NCBI GenBank assembly: GCA_009704225.1
Contig: WLEN01000056.1
Coordinates: 1 to 5,468, forward strand
Direction: 5' to 3'
DNA: 5,468 nucleotides
Origin: Actinomycetota bacterium
GTDB lineage: Bacteria; Actinomycetota; Actinomycetes; Actinomycetales; Microbacteriaceae
A model generated the notes under the pieces. It saw nothing but the letters and a program-made list of their open reading frames with translations. It was not told the DNA's origin and did not search any database. Shown one piece after another: positions 1 to 5,468 of the stretch (position 1 is the stretch's first letter; the number at the start of each line of letters is the position of its first letter). A program made the position numbers and the translations under genes.

Positions 1-950
1 GAATCGCCATCACGATGAGCCGCACCGCACTTCTCGATGGAATCCTGGCGATGTTCATCCTCGCCGCGTTCCTCGCCGTCCTTCGCCATCTCGACGCCCC
101 CGGGTGGGGCGGGTGGTTGTTGCTCGCCGGTGTCCTGCTTGGCGCCGCCACCGCCGTGAAGTGGAGCGGGCTCTTCGCAATCGCCGCGTTCGGGTTGTGG
201 GTTGTCGCCGTCGAAACCGTCCGCATCAACGCAGCACACGGCGGTAAACGTTTCGTCTGGCGCTCGGCTCTCGCGGCTCTTCGTTCATTCGCACTTTTAG
301 TCCCCGTCGCGCTCGTCGTGTATGTCTCATCGTGGGCGGGGTGGATCCTGTCGGCCGGCGGATACTTGCGCTCGTGGGCGACCGATGCGGGATCCGACGA
401 CGGACCGCTCGCGATAGCGCGCGCATTGTGGAAGTACCACCGCGACATTTACGTCTACAACATCGGGTTGAATTCACCGCACAGCTATCAGGCGAACCCT
501 TTCGGTTGGCTCGCGATGATTCGACCGACCGCTTTTTATTACGCACCGGCCGGAACCGACGGGCTCGTACAGTACGTCACCAGCGTCGCCAACCCGGTCA
601 TCTGGTGGGCTGGTGCAATCGCGATTGTTGCCGTCGTCGTCATGGTTTTCCGCAAATCGACGTGGCAGAACGTTGCCATCCTCGTCGGTGTCGTTGCGAC
701 CTACGTTCCGTGGCTCTTCTTGTCGCAGCGCACGGTTTTTCAGTTCTATACCGTGACCCTCGAGCCGTTCCTCGTACTTGCGCTCGTCGCTGTCCTCGTG
801 TGGCTGTGGACACTCCATCTCCGGCAGTTCGTGGCGAACTTCCTGATCATCGCCGTCGTGGTCTCGGCGTTTTTCATACCCGTGTGGATGGGCCTTCCGA
901 TTCCCGAGTGGTTCGCAATCATTCACTACTGGTTTCCGAGTTGGATTTAA
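1..950 (+). CDS. Protein O-mannosyltransferase (PMT family), C-terminal part, 5' truncated
   Basis: This is a polytopic membrane glycosyltransferase expected to move mannose from a polyprenyl-phosphate carrier to Ser/Thr of proteins being exported by the Sec pathway. The frame is open from base 3, so the start lies outside the window. The 315 visible residues (IAITMSRTALLDG... to ...FPSWI, stop TAA) are the second half of a family usually a little over 500 residues long. The N-terminal loop with the catalytic Asp-Glu is therefore not seen. Visible family marks are the SRTALLDG motif near the window edge, then several hydrophobic segments, and the C-terminal four-helix domain with YNIGLNSPHSYQANPFGW, MIRPTAFYY, a VANPVIWW helix start and QRTVFQFYTVTLEPFLVLAL. 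The Met at base 15 is internal to SRTALLDG, not a start. Family assignment is secure. Substrate and donor are inferred from the family. Confidence 0.9.
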   Translation, partial: IAITMSRTALLDGILAMFILAAFLAVLRHLDAPGWGGWLLLAGVLLGAATAVKWSGLFAIAAFGLWVVAVETVRINAAHGGKRFVWRSALAALRSFALLVPVALVVYVSSWAGWILSAGGYLRSWATDAGSDDGPLAIARALWKYHRDIYVYNIGLNSPHSYQANPFGWLAMIRPTAFYYAPAGTDGLVQYVTSVANPVIWWAGAIAIVAVVVMVFRKSTWQNVAILVGVVATYVPWLFLSQRTVFQFYTVTLEPFLVLALVAVLVWLWTLHLRQFVANFLIIAVVVSAFFIPVWMGLPIPEWFAIIHYWFPSWI

Positions 951-1014
951 CAACCAGACTTTCTCTAGTCATTTGGTAGGTTGAGTGAGTCTCAACCTCC
1001 AAGGAGAAGCCCGA
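951..1014 (+). promoter_or_regulatory. Inverted-repeat leader between the mannosyltransferase and the transporter gene
   Basis: This 64-bp spacer holds a perfect 8-bp inverted repeat, AGGTTGAG (978-985) and CTCAACCT (991-998), around TGAGT, ending just before the ribosome binding site. A second, weaker hairpin can form between GACT (957-960) and AGTC (967-970). CAACC at 951-955 can also pair with GGTTG at 979-983, competing with the main repeat. TAGGTT (977-982) fits the loose TANNNT -10 pattern but has no convincing -35. The repeat could be a repressor operator, a 5'-leader hairpin or the end of the upstream transcript. No T-run follows it, so a classic terminator is unlikely. Function is unknown. 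Confidence 0.4.
1001..1008 (+). promoter_or_regulatory. Ribosome binding site deciding the transporter start
   Basis: AAGGAGAA lies 6 bases before ATG 1015 and is a near-ideal Shine-Dalgarno sequence. It sits downstream of the in-frame GTG at 985, so it supports ATG 1015 over the longer GTG reading. That longer reading would also translate through the inverted repeat. Confidence 0.8.
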
Positions 1015-1875
1015 ATGCTCGATCTCGTAATGGCCGCCGACGTGGCACCCGCTCTCACCGGCATCGATTTCGGCTATACCCTGGCCGGAATCGTCACCGG
1101 CCTCGTCGTGGGAATCACGGGTGTGGGAGGCGGGGCCGTCATGACCCCAATCCTCATTCTGCTGTTGGGTGTTGCGCCAGCCACTGCCGTCGCAACCGAC
1201 CTCTGGTTCGCGGCCATCACCAAACTCTTCGGCGCGAGCATTCACGGTGTCGGTGGCAACATCGACTGGCAGGTCGTGCGCCGGTTGTGGATGGGGTCAA
1301 TCCCCGTCGCCATCGTCGTCGCCGTGCTCGTGGCAATCAACGCGAAGCCCGAAAAGGTGTCGTGGTTGACAACTGCCATTGGTGTCGTCGTTCTTGTTAC
1401 TGCGATTGGCATGTTCCTTGCTCCCGTTCTCATCAAGGCCGCGCAAGCGAACCGCACCGAGACTCCCGCAAAGTTCCAGAATTTCCAAGCGCCCGCGACC
1501 ATCTTCTCTGGTGGGGTGGTTGGTGGACTCGTTGCTCTCACCTCGGTCGGAGCCGGCGCGCTCGGTTCTGTAGCGATGACCGCCATTTACCCATTCCGAA
1601 TGACGCCACACCGCCTTGTCGCCACCGACATCGCCCACGCCATCCCGCTCGCGGTTGTCGCTGGTACGGGATACATCGTCACGGGTTTGATAGCAGGCAT
1701 CGGAATCGTCGTGGATCCGTGGATGCTCGCCAGCATGCTGCTCGGATCGATCCCCACGATTATCGCCGGATCATTCCTCGCACGCCGCGTCAAACCGCGC
1801 GGGATTCAAATCGCCCTAGCCTCCGTGTTGCTCTTCGTGGCCATCAGCGCGATTTTCCCGTTTGCGTCGCACTAA
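1015..1875 (+). CDS. TauE/SafE (TSUP) family membrane transporter
   Basis: The 286-residue integral membrane protein belongs to the TauE/SafE (DUF81) family, which moves sulfite, sulfonates, thiosulfate or other small organic anions across the cytoplasmic membrane. The internal duplication typical of the family is visible. The first half has GVGGG at residues 36-40, then TPIL, GV-P and ATD (60-62). The second half has SVGAGALGS at 177-185, then MTPHRLVATD with ATD at 203-205. Hydrophobic segments lie roughly at 20-52, 94-108, 118-140, 162-192, 206-228, 232-255 and 266-283, with a polar cytoplasmic-type loop at 141-158 (KAAQANRTETPAKFQ). The length is normal. The start is set by the AAGGAGAA site, and another in-frame Met follows at residue 6. 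No sulfur-metabolism gene lies nearby, so the substrate cannot be named. The stop overlaps the stop of the convergent aldo/keto reductase by 4 bp. Confidence 0.87.
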   Translation: MLDLVMAADVAPALTGIDFGYTLAGIVTGLVVGITGVGGGAVMTPILILLLGVAPATAVATDLWFAAITKLFGASIHGVGGNIDWQVVRRLWMGSIPVAIVVAVLVAINAKPEKVSWLTTAIGVVVLVTAIGMFLAPVLIKAAQANRTETPAKFQNFQAPATIFSGGVVGGLVALTSVGAGALGSVAMTAIYPFRMTPHRLVATDIAHAIPLAVVAGTGYIVTGLIAGIGIVVDPWMLASMLLGSIPTIIAGSFLARRVKPRGIQIALASVLLFVAISAIFPFASH

Positions 1876-2708
1876 TCCCAGTTGCCGTCGGCTGGCGCCG
1901 CGCCAACGCGCTGTCCGGCATCGAATCCGCGAATCTCATCCATATCCTCGGCGCTGATCTCGAAATCAAAAACCGCAAGGTTCTCGACGAGTCGTTCCTT
2001 GTGCGAAGTCTTTGGGAACACGATGAGGCCTTCCTGGATGTGCCATCGCAAAACGACCTGGGCAATCGACTTTCCGTAACGCGATGCCAGATTCACGAGC
2101 GCCGGAATCTCAGTACTCAAATCAACCGAGCCGTGTCCCAACGGACCCCATGATTCTGTGGCAATACCGCGCTTCGTGTGTTCGGCACGAAGAGCCTTTT
2201 GCTGGAAGAGCGGATGTAATTCGACCTGGTTCAACACGGGAACGATGTCGCTCACCGCAGCGATTGCGTCGAGGTGTTCGGGCTCGAAGTTGCTGACGCC
2301 GATTGACGTGGTGAGTCCGTCGTGCTGGAGGACCTCGAGCTGCTTCCAGGCGTCGACGTAGGTTCCACGCTGCGGTGCCGGCCAGTGAATGAGATACAGG
2401 TCGACGTGTTCAAGCCCGAGGCGGTCAAGTGAGGAACTGATCGCGTCGCGCGCTTTGGGCTGGTCGCCGTTCCACAACTTCGTCGTGATGTACAGGTCGT
2501 CGCGCGGGATTCCGCTCTCACGAATTGCTCGGCCGATTCCTGCTTCGTTCTTGTAAATGCGGGCGGTGTCGATGTGGCGATAGCCGATCGCCAATGCTTC
2601 CGATGCGACGCGGTAGGCGTCGTCATCTTCCAGACGATAGGTGCCAAGTCCTACCTGGGGAATCGAAGTGCCGTCGTTCAGAGAGATGGAGTTAACAGGA
2701 AACGTCAT
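1872..2708 (-). CDS. Aldo/keto reductase (2,5-diketo-D-gluconate reductase-like, AKR5-type)
   Basis: The 278-residue soluble (beta/alpha)8-barrel oxidoreductase is expected to reduce aldehydes or ketones with NADPH. The full catalytic tetrad is present: D47, Y52, K77 and H108. The first family signature is intact (GYRHIDTARIYKNEAGIG, residues 42-59). The second is nearly so (TSIGVSNF, with Thr where Lys/Arg is usual), and so is the third, cofactor-binding one (FPKTSHKERLVENLAVF, with Phe before the Pro-Lys). The N-terminus ISLNDGTSIPQVGLGTYRL and the length match the prokaryotic dkgA-like group, but the substrate cannot be read from sequence. The start at 2708 is supported by the N-terminal match and by the absence of another candidate. 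It has no spaced Shine-Dalgarno: GGGGGC directly abuts the ATG. The gene follows nrdB by 38 bp on the same strand, and the start codon lies inside a strong inverted repeat. Confidence 0.9.
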   Translation of the reverse strand: MTFPVNSISLNDGTSIPQVGLGTYRLEDDDAYRVASEALAIGYRHIDTARIYKNEAGIGRAIRESGIPRDDLYITTKLWNGDQPKARDAISSSLDRLGLEHVDLYLIHWPAPQRGTYVDAWKQLEVLQHDGLTTSIGVSNFEPEHLDAIAAVSDIVPVLNQVELHPLFQQKALRAEHTKRGIATESWGPLGHGSVDLSTEIPALVNLASRYGKSIAQVVLRWHIQEGLIVFPKTSHKERLVENLAVFDFEISAEDMDEIRGFDAGQRVGAAPADGNWD

Positions 2709-2749
2709 GCCCCCAGTTTACTGAGGGCATGACGTCGTAGTTCCTGTTA
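2693..2749 (-). repeat. Large interrupted palindrome between nrdB and the aldo/keto reductase
   Basis: Three nested perfect arms share one axis at about 2718.5. The outer arm is TAACAGGAA (2693-2701) with TTCCTGTTA (2741-2749). The middle arm is ACGTCATGCCC (2702-2712) with GGGCATGACGT (2725-2735). The inner arm is CAGT (2714-2717) with ACTG (2720-2723). The only interruptions are one mismatch (2713/2724) and a 5-base bulge (2736-2740). The element starts at the nrdB stop codon and ends within the first six codons of the aldo/keto reductase, burying its ATG in the stem. No clear T-run follows on either strand, only TTT inside the element. It may be a U-less terminator or 3'-end stabiliser for nrd mRNA, a translation-control hairpin, or an operator. 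Confidence 0.75.
2715..2720 (-). promoter_or_regulatory. Candidate -10 element for a leaderless aldo/keto reductase transcript
   Basis: Read on the minus strand, TAAACT fits the actinobacterial TANNNT -10 pattern. It ends 6 bases before the A of the ATG at 2708, the spacing expected when transcription begins on the start codon itself. The lack of a usable Shine-Dalgarno supports a leaderless message. No good -35 is visible at 16-18 bases upstream. The hexamer occupies the loop and inner stem of the palindrome. This is a pattern match only. Confidence 0.35.
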
Positions 2750-3739
2750 GGAGGCTTTCGCCGTGGCGCCCGAGTTGACCTCGTACGACGTGTTGGTCGA
2801 CTCGAAGAAGTTGACCAACTGCAGTGTGTCATTGGCGGCAGCCATCCACTTGGCTGGGTTCGCCACCTTGTAGTGTGCCTCGAAACCGAGCTCTTCGAGA
2901 CGGCGGTCAGCCATGTGCTTGGTGTACTGAGTGATGTATTCGGCGTTAAGGCCAAGGATGCCGTTGGGGATCATGGCCTTGTTGTATTCCTCTTCCATCA
3001 CAACCGAATCCAGAATCATCTGCTTGATTTCGGCAGCAAATTCTTCCGTGGCGATGTCCGGGTTTTCTTCCAACACCGTGAGGATGAGGTTGATTCCGAA
3101 CTTGAGGTGGAGCGACTCGTCGCGAACAATCCAGTCAACGAGCGAACCGAAGTTACGAAGCAGGTTGCGCTGACGGAACGACAGGGCGACCATGAATCCG
3201 GTGTAGAACCAAATGCCTTCCATGATGACCGAGTACGCAACGAGGTTGCGGACGAAGTCCTGCTTGCCTTCGGTGGTGGTGATATCGAGGCTTCGTTCAG
3301 CCATGCGCTTGATGAACTTGACTTCGAATTCTTCCTTGGCGGCAATCGCAGGGTGATCGACGTGCTGGGCATAGATTTTTTCACGGTCTACGGGGAAGGT
3401 TTCGAGAATGTACTCGAACGACATGCAGTGGTTCGCTTCTTCCCACATCTGCTTGGCGAGGTAGAGGTGCGCCTCGGCAGCATTGAGGTACGGGTAGACG
3501 CCAAAGGCGAGTGCCTTGTTGACGATCAGTTCCGATGGGTTGAAGAACGACATGAGGAACGTGATGGCTTGCCGTTCTTCATCAGTCATTTTCTTGAAGT
3601 CGGCGATGTCTTCGCCGAGCTGGATTTCGTTGGGGAACCAGGTGTTCGCAACGGCCTGGTTATACAGGTCCATCGCCCACTGGTACCGAACGGGCTTCAG
3701 CAAAAGTCCGTCTTGAATTCCTGTTCCGAGAATTCCCAT
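2747..3739 (-). CDS. nrdB: Ribonucleotide reductase small subunit R2, class Ic type (Mn/Fe, tyrosine-less)
   Basis: The 330-residue ferritin-like radical-generating subunit activates NrdA for reduction of ribonucleotides to deoxyribonucleotides in the cytoplasm. All six metal ligands can be placed: E70, E101, H104, E174, E208 and H211. D207 and W34 are suitable for the radical-transfer path, and Y319 lies in the flexible C-terminal tail. Two features mark class Ic. The first ligand is Glu rather than Asp (PSELIVN). The usual radical tyrosine is Phe108 (EEANHCMSFEYI). Numbering is offset by exactly 19 from the C. trachomatis residues E89, E120, H123, F127, E193, E227 and H230 as I recall them, and Chlamydia Y129 matches Y110. 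The block GILGLNAEYI...HMADRRLEELGF is also Chlamydia-like. The radical equivalent is therefore expected to be a Mn(IV)/Fe(III) centre. A manganese-only (class Id-like) centre cannot be fully excluded. The gene lies downstream of nrdA in the same direction and has its own ribosome binding site. Confidence 0.93.
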   Translation of the reverse strand: MGILGTGIQDGLLLKPVRYQWAMDLYNQAVANTWFPNEIQLGEDIADFKKMTDEERQAITFLMSFFNPSELIVNKALAFGVYPYLNAAEAHLYLAKQMWEEANHCMSFEYILETFPVDREKIYAQHVDHPAIAAKEEFEVKFIKRMAERSLDITTTEGKQDFVRNLVAYSVIMEGIWFYTGFMVALSFRQRNLLRNFGSLVDWIVRDESLHLKFGINLILTVLEENPDIATEEFAAEIKQMILDSVVMEEEYNKAMIPNGILGLNAEYITQYTKHMADRRLEELGFEAHYKVANPAKWMAAANDTLQLVNFFESTNTSYEVNSGATAKAS

Positions 3740-3744
3740 GATTA

Positions 3745-3750
3745 CTCCTA
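3745..3750 (-). promoter_or_regulatory. Ribosome binding site of nrdB
   Basis: On the minus strand TAGGAG lies 5 bases before the ATG at 3739, a strong Shine-Dalgarno that fixes the nrdB start and indicates independent initiation rather than coupling to nrdA. Between the upstream stop (3798) and this site there are about 47 bases with only a weak 4-bp hairpin (GCGG/CCGC, 3774-3787) and short CAACA-like repeats. No terminator is visible. Confidence 0.75.
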
Positions 3751-3797
3751 AGTGTTGTTGTGAACGTTGTGTGAGCGGGGTTAGCCGCGAGATGTTG

Positions 3798-3881
3798 TTA
3801 CTGGCAAGAGTCGCACTGGAGAAGATCCATGGGATCTACCGGTACCGAATATTCTCCTACTTGAGAGTCGAGCGGATTCAT
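3798..3881 (-). CDS. Out-of-frame CxxC tail of the ribonucleotide reductase large subunit (27 codons)
   Basis: This short frame starts at the ATG overlapping the nrdA stop as ATGA (4-bp overlap) and reads MNPLDSQVGEYSVP, then VDPMDLLQCDSCQ, then TAA. A terminal CxxC followed by one residue is what class I large subunits normally carry at their extreme C-terminus. There it shuttles electrons from thioredoxin or NrdH to the active site. NrdA as read lacks any such cysteines. The frame is -1 relative to nrdA. It is closed just upstream by a TGA at 3885-3887, so the switch would have to happen within about 7 bases. No slippery heptamer is present. Likely explanations are a one-base indel (natural or in the assembly) that cut off the tail, or translation of a separate peptide by re-initiation at ATGA. 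A stand-alone gene unrelated to nrdA is unlikely. Confidence 0.7.
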   Translation of the reverse strand: MNPLDSQVGEYSVPVDPMDLLQCDSCQ

Positions 3882-5468
3882 GATTCACCGCCCGCCGACG
3901 ATGAACCGCCGAAGCCGAAGCCTCGTCGGGGTGCGCCAGCCGCAACGGGTTCTGCTGCAGGTGACGGAGCGCCGGCGCTGGAGCCGAAACCCTTCTTGTT
4001 TCCTCCACTGATTTCTTCGGCCTTGTTGACCTTGACTGTCGACTGTTCCGCAGTGTGACGCGGCTTCATGTGCAGGTAATAGGTTGTCTTGACGCCGCGA
4101 GTCCACGCGCTGGTGTAGATGTCCACCATCTCGTCAATGTCTCGGGTCTCGAGGTACATGTTGCGGCTGATCGCCTGGTCGATCCACTTCTGTGCTCGGC
4201 CCGCGACCTCAAGGAACGAGGCGGGGTCGAGTTGGAAGCTGGTCTTGTAGACCGCTTTGATGTCGTCCGGAATCGAGGGAATGCTCTGGATGTCGCCCTG
4301 CGAACGAAGGATGTCTTCACGAACTGACTCCCACAGGCCACGGTCAGACAGCGCATCAACAAGGTTTCGGTTGACTTCGAGGAACTTGCCACTCGAGGTC
4401 GAGCGCGAGAAGATCTGTGAGAACTGGGGGTCGAGACCGGGGGTCGTACCGGCGACAAGACCGATAGAGGCGGTCGGCGCGATGGCCATGAGCGTTGCGT
4501 TGCGGATTCCGCCCTTGACCTTGACGCGAAGCGCGTCCCAGTCGAGGCGAGTTTTGCGCGAGATTTCGATAGCGACGCCACGGTCCTTTTCGGCCAGGTC
4601 GATCGAATCAAAGGGCACGAGTCCCTGAGACCAGCGCGAACCCTCAAAGTGGTCGTACGCTCCGCGTTCGCGGGCGAGGTTCGCCGATTCGTCGATGGCC
4701 GAGTACGAAATGTGTTCGGTGATTTCATCGATGAGGTCGTAGGCGGCTTCGCTGTCGTACGAGATACCGAGGCGCTCACAAATGTCGGCGAAGCCCATGA
4801 TGCCCAGTCCAACCGCACGGTTTTCCTTGTTCGCCTTATCGGCTTCGTTCACCGATGAGCGCGTGATGTCGATGAGGTTGTCGAGCTGACGAACGGCGAC
4901 ACGAGCGCTTTCGTCCATCTTGACCCAGTCAATTTTGCCGGCGACAAGGTGGGTCGAGAGGTTGATCGAGGCGAGGTTACACACCGAGACGTTTTCGGCG
5001 TCCTGCGGGAGGCAGATTTCGGTGCAGAGGTTCGACGAGTGAATCGTTCCGGTGTTGTTGTTGAGGGCACGAAGGTTGATCGTGTCCTTCCAGGTCAACC
5101 ACGGGTGCGACGACGACTGCAGAGAGATGAGAATCTGCTTGAACTGTTCGCGGGCCGAGATTTTCTTGAAGAGGTTCATCTCTCCGTTTTCGGCCATCGT
5201 GATGTACTCGGCGTAACGCTTCGAGAACGCGGCGCCATACAGTTCGTTGAGGTCCATGACCTCGAGCGGGTCGAACAGGTACCAGTCGTCGTCGTTCTGC
5301 GCGCGCTTCATGAACTCGTCCGAAATCCAGACGGCGGTGTTCGCGGTTCGCGTGCGTCGGTAGGGGTCGCCCGAGTTCTGACGAAGGTCGAGGAACTCGG
5401 GGAAGTCGAGGTGCCAGTTCTCCATGTAGAAGCAGAGAGCGCCGAACTTCTTGCCGCCGCGCGAGATA
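3878..5468 (-). CDS. nrdA: Ribonucleotide reductase large (catalytic) subunit R1, C-terminal part, start outside the window
   Basis: The frame is open at the right edge (ISRGGKKFGALCFY then MENWHLDFPEFLDLR), so about 529 residues of the 10-stranded barrel are visible. The N-terminal domain, any ATP-cone and the first active-site cysteine are missing. Counting from the Met at 5425, SSNLCTEI gives the catalytic Asn132, thiyl-radical Cys134 and Glu136. Cys149 (VSVCNLASINL) is the likely redox partner, and Tyr449-Tyr450 (TTYYLHMKPRH) are the radical-transfer pair. After VNKAEEIS the protein enters a Gly/Ala/Pro/Ser-rich linker with two GFG elements (KKGFGSSAG, RRGFGFGG) and stops at ...AGGES with TGA (3878-3880). 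The linker lacks the expected terminal CxxC, which is found in the -1 frame downstream. The nrdB gene next to it is of class Ic, so this is presumably the class Ic R1. The promoter and any NrdR boxes would lie outside the window. Confidence 0.93.
   Translation of the reverse strand, partial: ISRGGKKFGALCFYMENWHLDFPEFLDLRQNSGDPYRRTRTANTAVWISDEFMKRAQNDDDWYLFDPLEVMDLNELYGAAFSKRYAEYITMAENGEMNLFKKISAREQFKQILISLQSSSHPWLTWKDTINLRALNNNTGTIHSSNLCTEICLPQDAENVSVCNLASINLSTHLVAGKIDWVKMDESARVAVRQLDNLIDITRSSVNEADKANKENRAVGLGIMGFADICERLGISYDSEAAYDLIDEITEHISYSAIDESANLARERGAYDHFEGSRWSQGLVPFDSIDLAEKDRGVAIEISRKTRLDWDALRVKVKGGIRNATLMAIAPTASIGLVAGTTPGLDPQFSQIFSRSTSSGKFLEVNRNLVDALSDRGLWESVREDILRSQGDIQSIPSIPDDIKAVYKTSFQLDPASFLEVAGRAQKWIDQAISRNMYLETRDIDEMVDIYTSAWTRGVKTTYYLHMKPRHTAEQSTVKVNKAEEISGGNKKGFGSSAGAPSPAAEPVAAGAPRRGFGFGGSSSAGGES

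Noticed and set aside
977..999. DtxR/IdeR iron box upstream of the transporter
   Set aside because: The half-sites resemble AGGTTAG/CTAACCT, but the spacer is 5 bases instead of 1 and the half-sites differ, so the geometry is wrong.
985..1014. GTG at 985 as the transporter start (10 residues longer)
   Set aside because: The strong ribosome binding site lies downstream of it and in front of ATG 1015, and the extra residues would be encoded by the inverted repeat.
981..2153. 390-codon plus-strand frame running across the transporter and into the aldo/keto reductase
   Set aside because: It is rich in Arg, His and Pro, as typical for shadow frames of GC-rich genes. It overlaps two genes with clear family motifs and has no motif of its own.
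2692..2730. 12-codon frame (ATG at 2730, MPSVNWGHDVSC) as a leader peptide for the aldo/keto reductase
   Set aside because: It has only a distant AGGA before it, shows no attenuation-like codon runs, and its ATG is simply the palindromic copy of the real start region.
2873..3751. Open frame of 292 codons on the plus strand, antisense to nrdB
   Set aside because: It is the complement of a well-conserved gene, shows no recognisable domain and is expected from strong codon bias.
3823..3847. Cluster of restriction-like palindromes (CCATGG, ACCGGT, GGTACC) suggesting a cloning scar
   Set aside because: They fall on ordinary codons of the VPVDPMD tail segment, so coincidence is the simpler explanation.
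3878..3887. Programmed -1 frameshift site linking NrdA to its CxxC tail
   Set aside because: The bases TGAATCATGA contain no slippery heptamer, and tRNA re-pairing one base back would be poor at both codons. An indel or re-initiation is more credible.

Overview
The window looks like chromosomal DNA of a high-GC Gram-positive (actinobacterial) bacterium, perhaps Microbacteriaceae-like. This rests on the moderately high GC content, the GC-rich third codon positions, the actinobacterial style of the protein O-mannosyltransferase, and a probable leaderless start. The genus is inference. No tRNA, rRNA, insertion sequence, phage gene or CRISPR array is visible.

Layout. On the plus strand are the C-terminal 315 residues of a membrane protein O-mannosyltransferase (1-950, start outside the window) and, after a 64-bp spacer rich in inverted repeats, a TauE/SafE-type membrane transporter (1015-1875). 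On the minus strand, reading from the right edge, are the C-terminal part of a class I ribonucleotide reductase large subunit (nrdA, 5468-3878, start outside), a 27-codon reading frame carrying a CxxC tail (3881-3798), the small subunit (nrdB, 3739-2747) and an aldo/keto reductase (2708-1872). The two blocks converge, and the transporter and aldo/keto reductase stop codons overlap by 4 bp.

How the genes work together. NrdA and NrdB form one enzyme that makes deoxyribonucleotides for DNA synthesis. The small subunit carries the signature of class Ic (Mn/Fe, Chlamydia type): glutamate at the first metal-ligand position and phenylalanine where the radical tyrosine normally sits. All metal ligands keep the spacing known from Chlamydia trachomatis R2. 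The large subunit as read ends without the C-terminal cysteine pair that normally re-reduces the active site. A pair in a typical context (LLQCDSCQ) lies immediately downstream in the -1 frame, starting at an ATGA overlap. This is either a one-base indel or assembly error, or a split or recoded tail, and it is the most testable oddity in the window.

Between nrdB and the aldo/keto reductase lies a very strong 57-bp interrupted palindrome. It runs from the nrdB stop codon into the first codons of the next gene, and its loop region contains a -10-like hexamer placed correctly for a leaderless start. The window contains no obviously new multi-gene system. The mannosyltransferase, transporter and aldo/keto reductase look like ordinary housekeeping or accessory metabolism genes with no evident functional link to the reductase.
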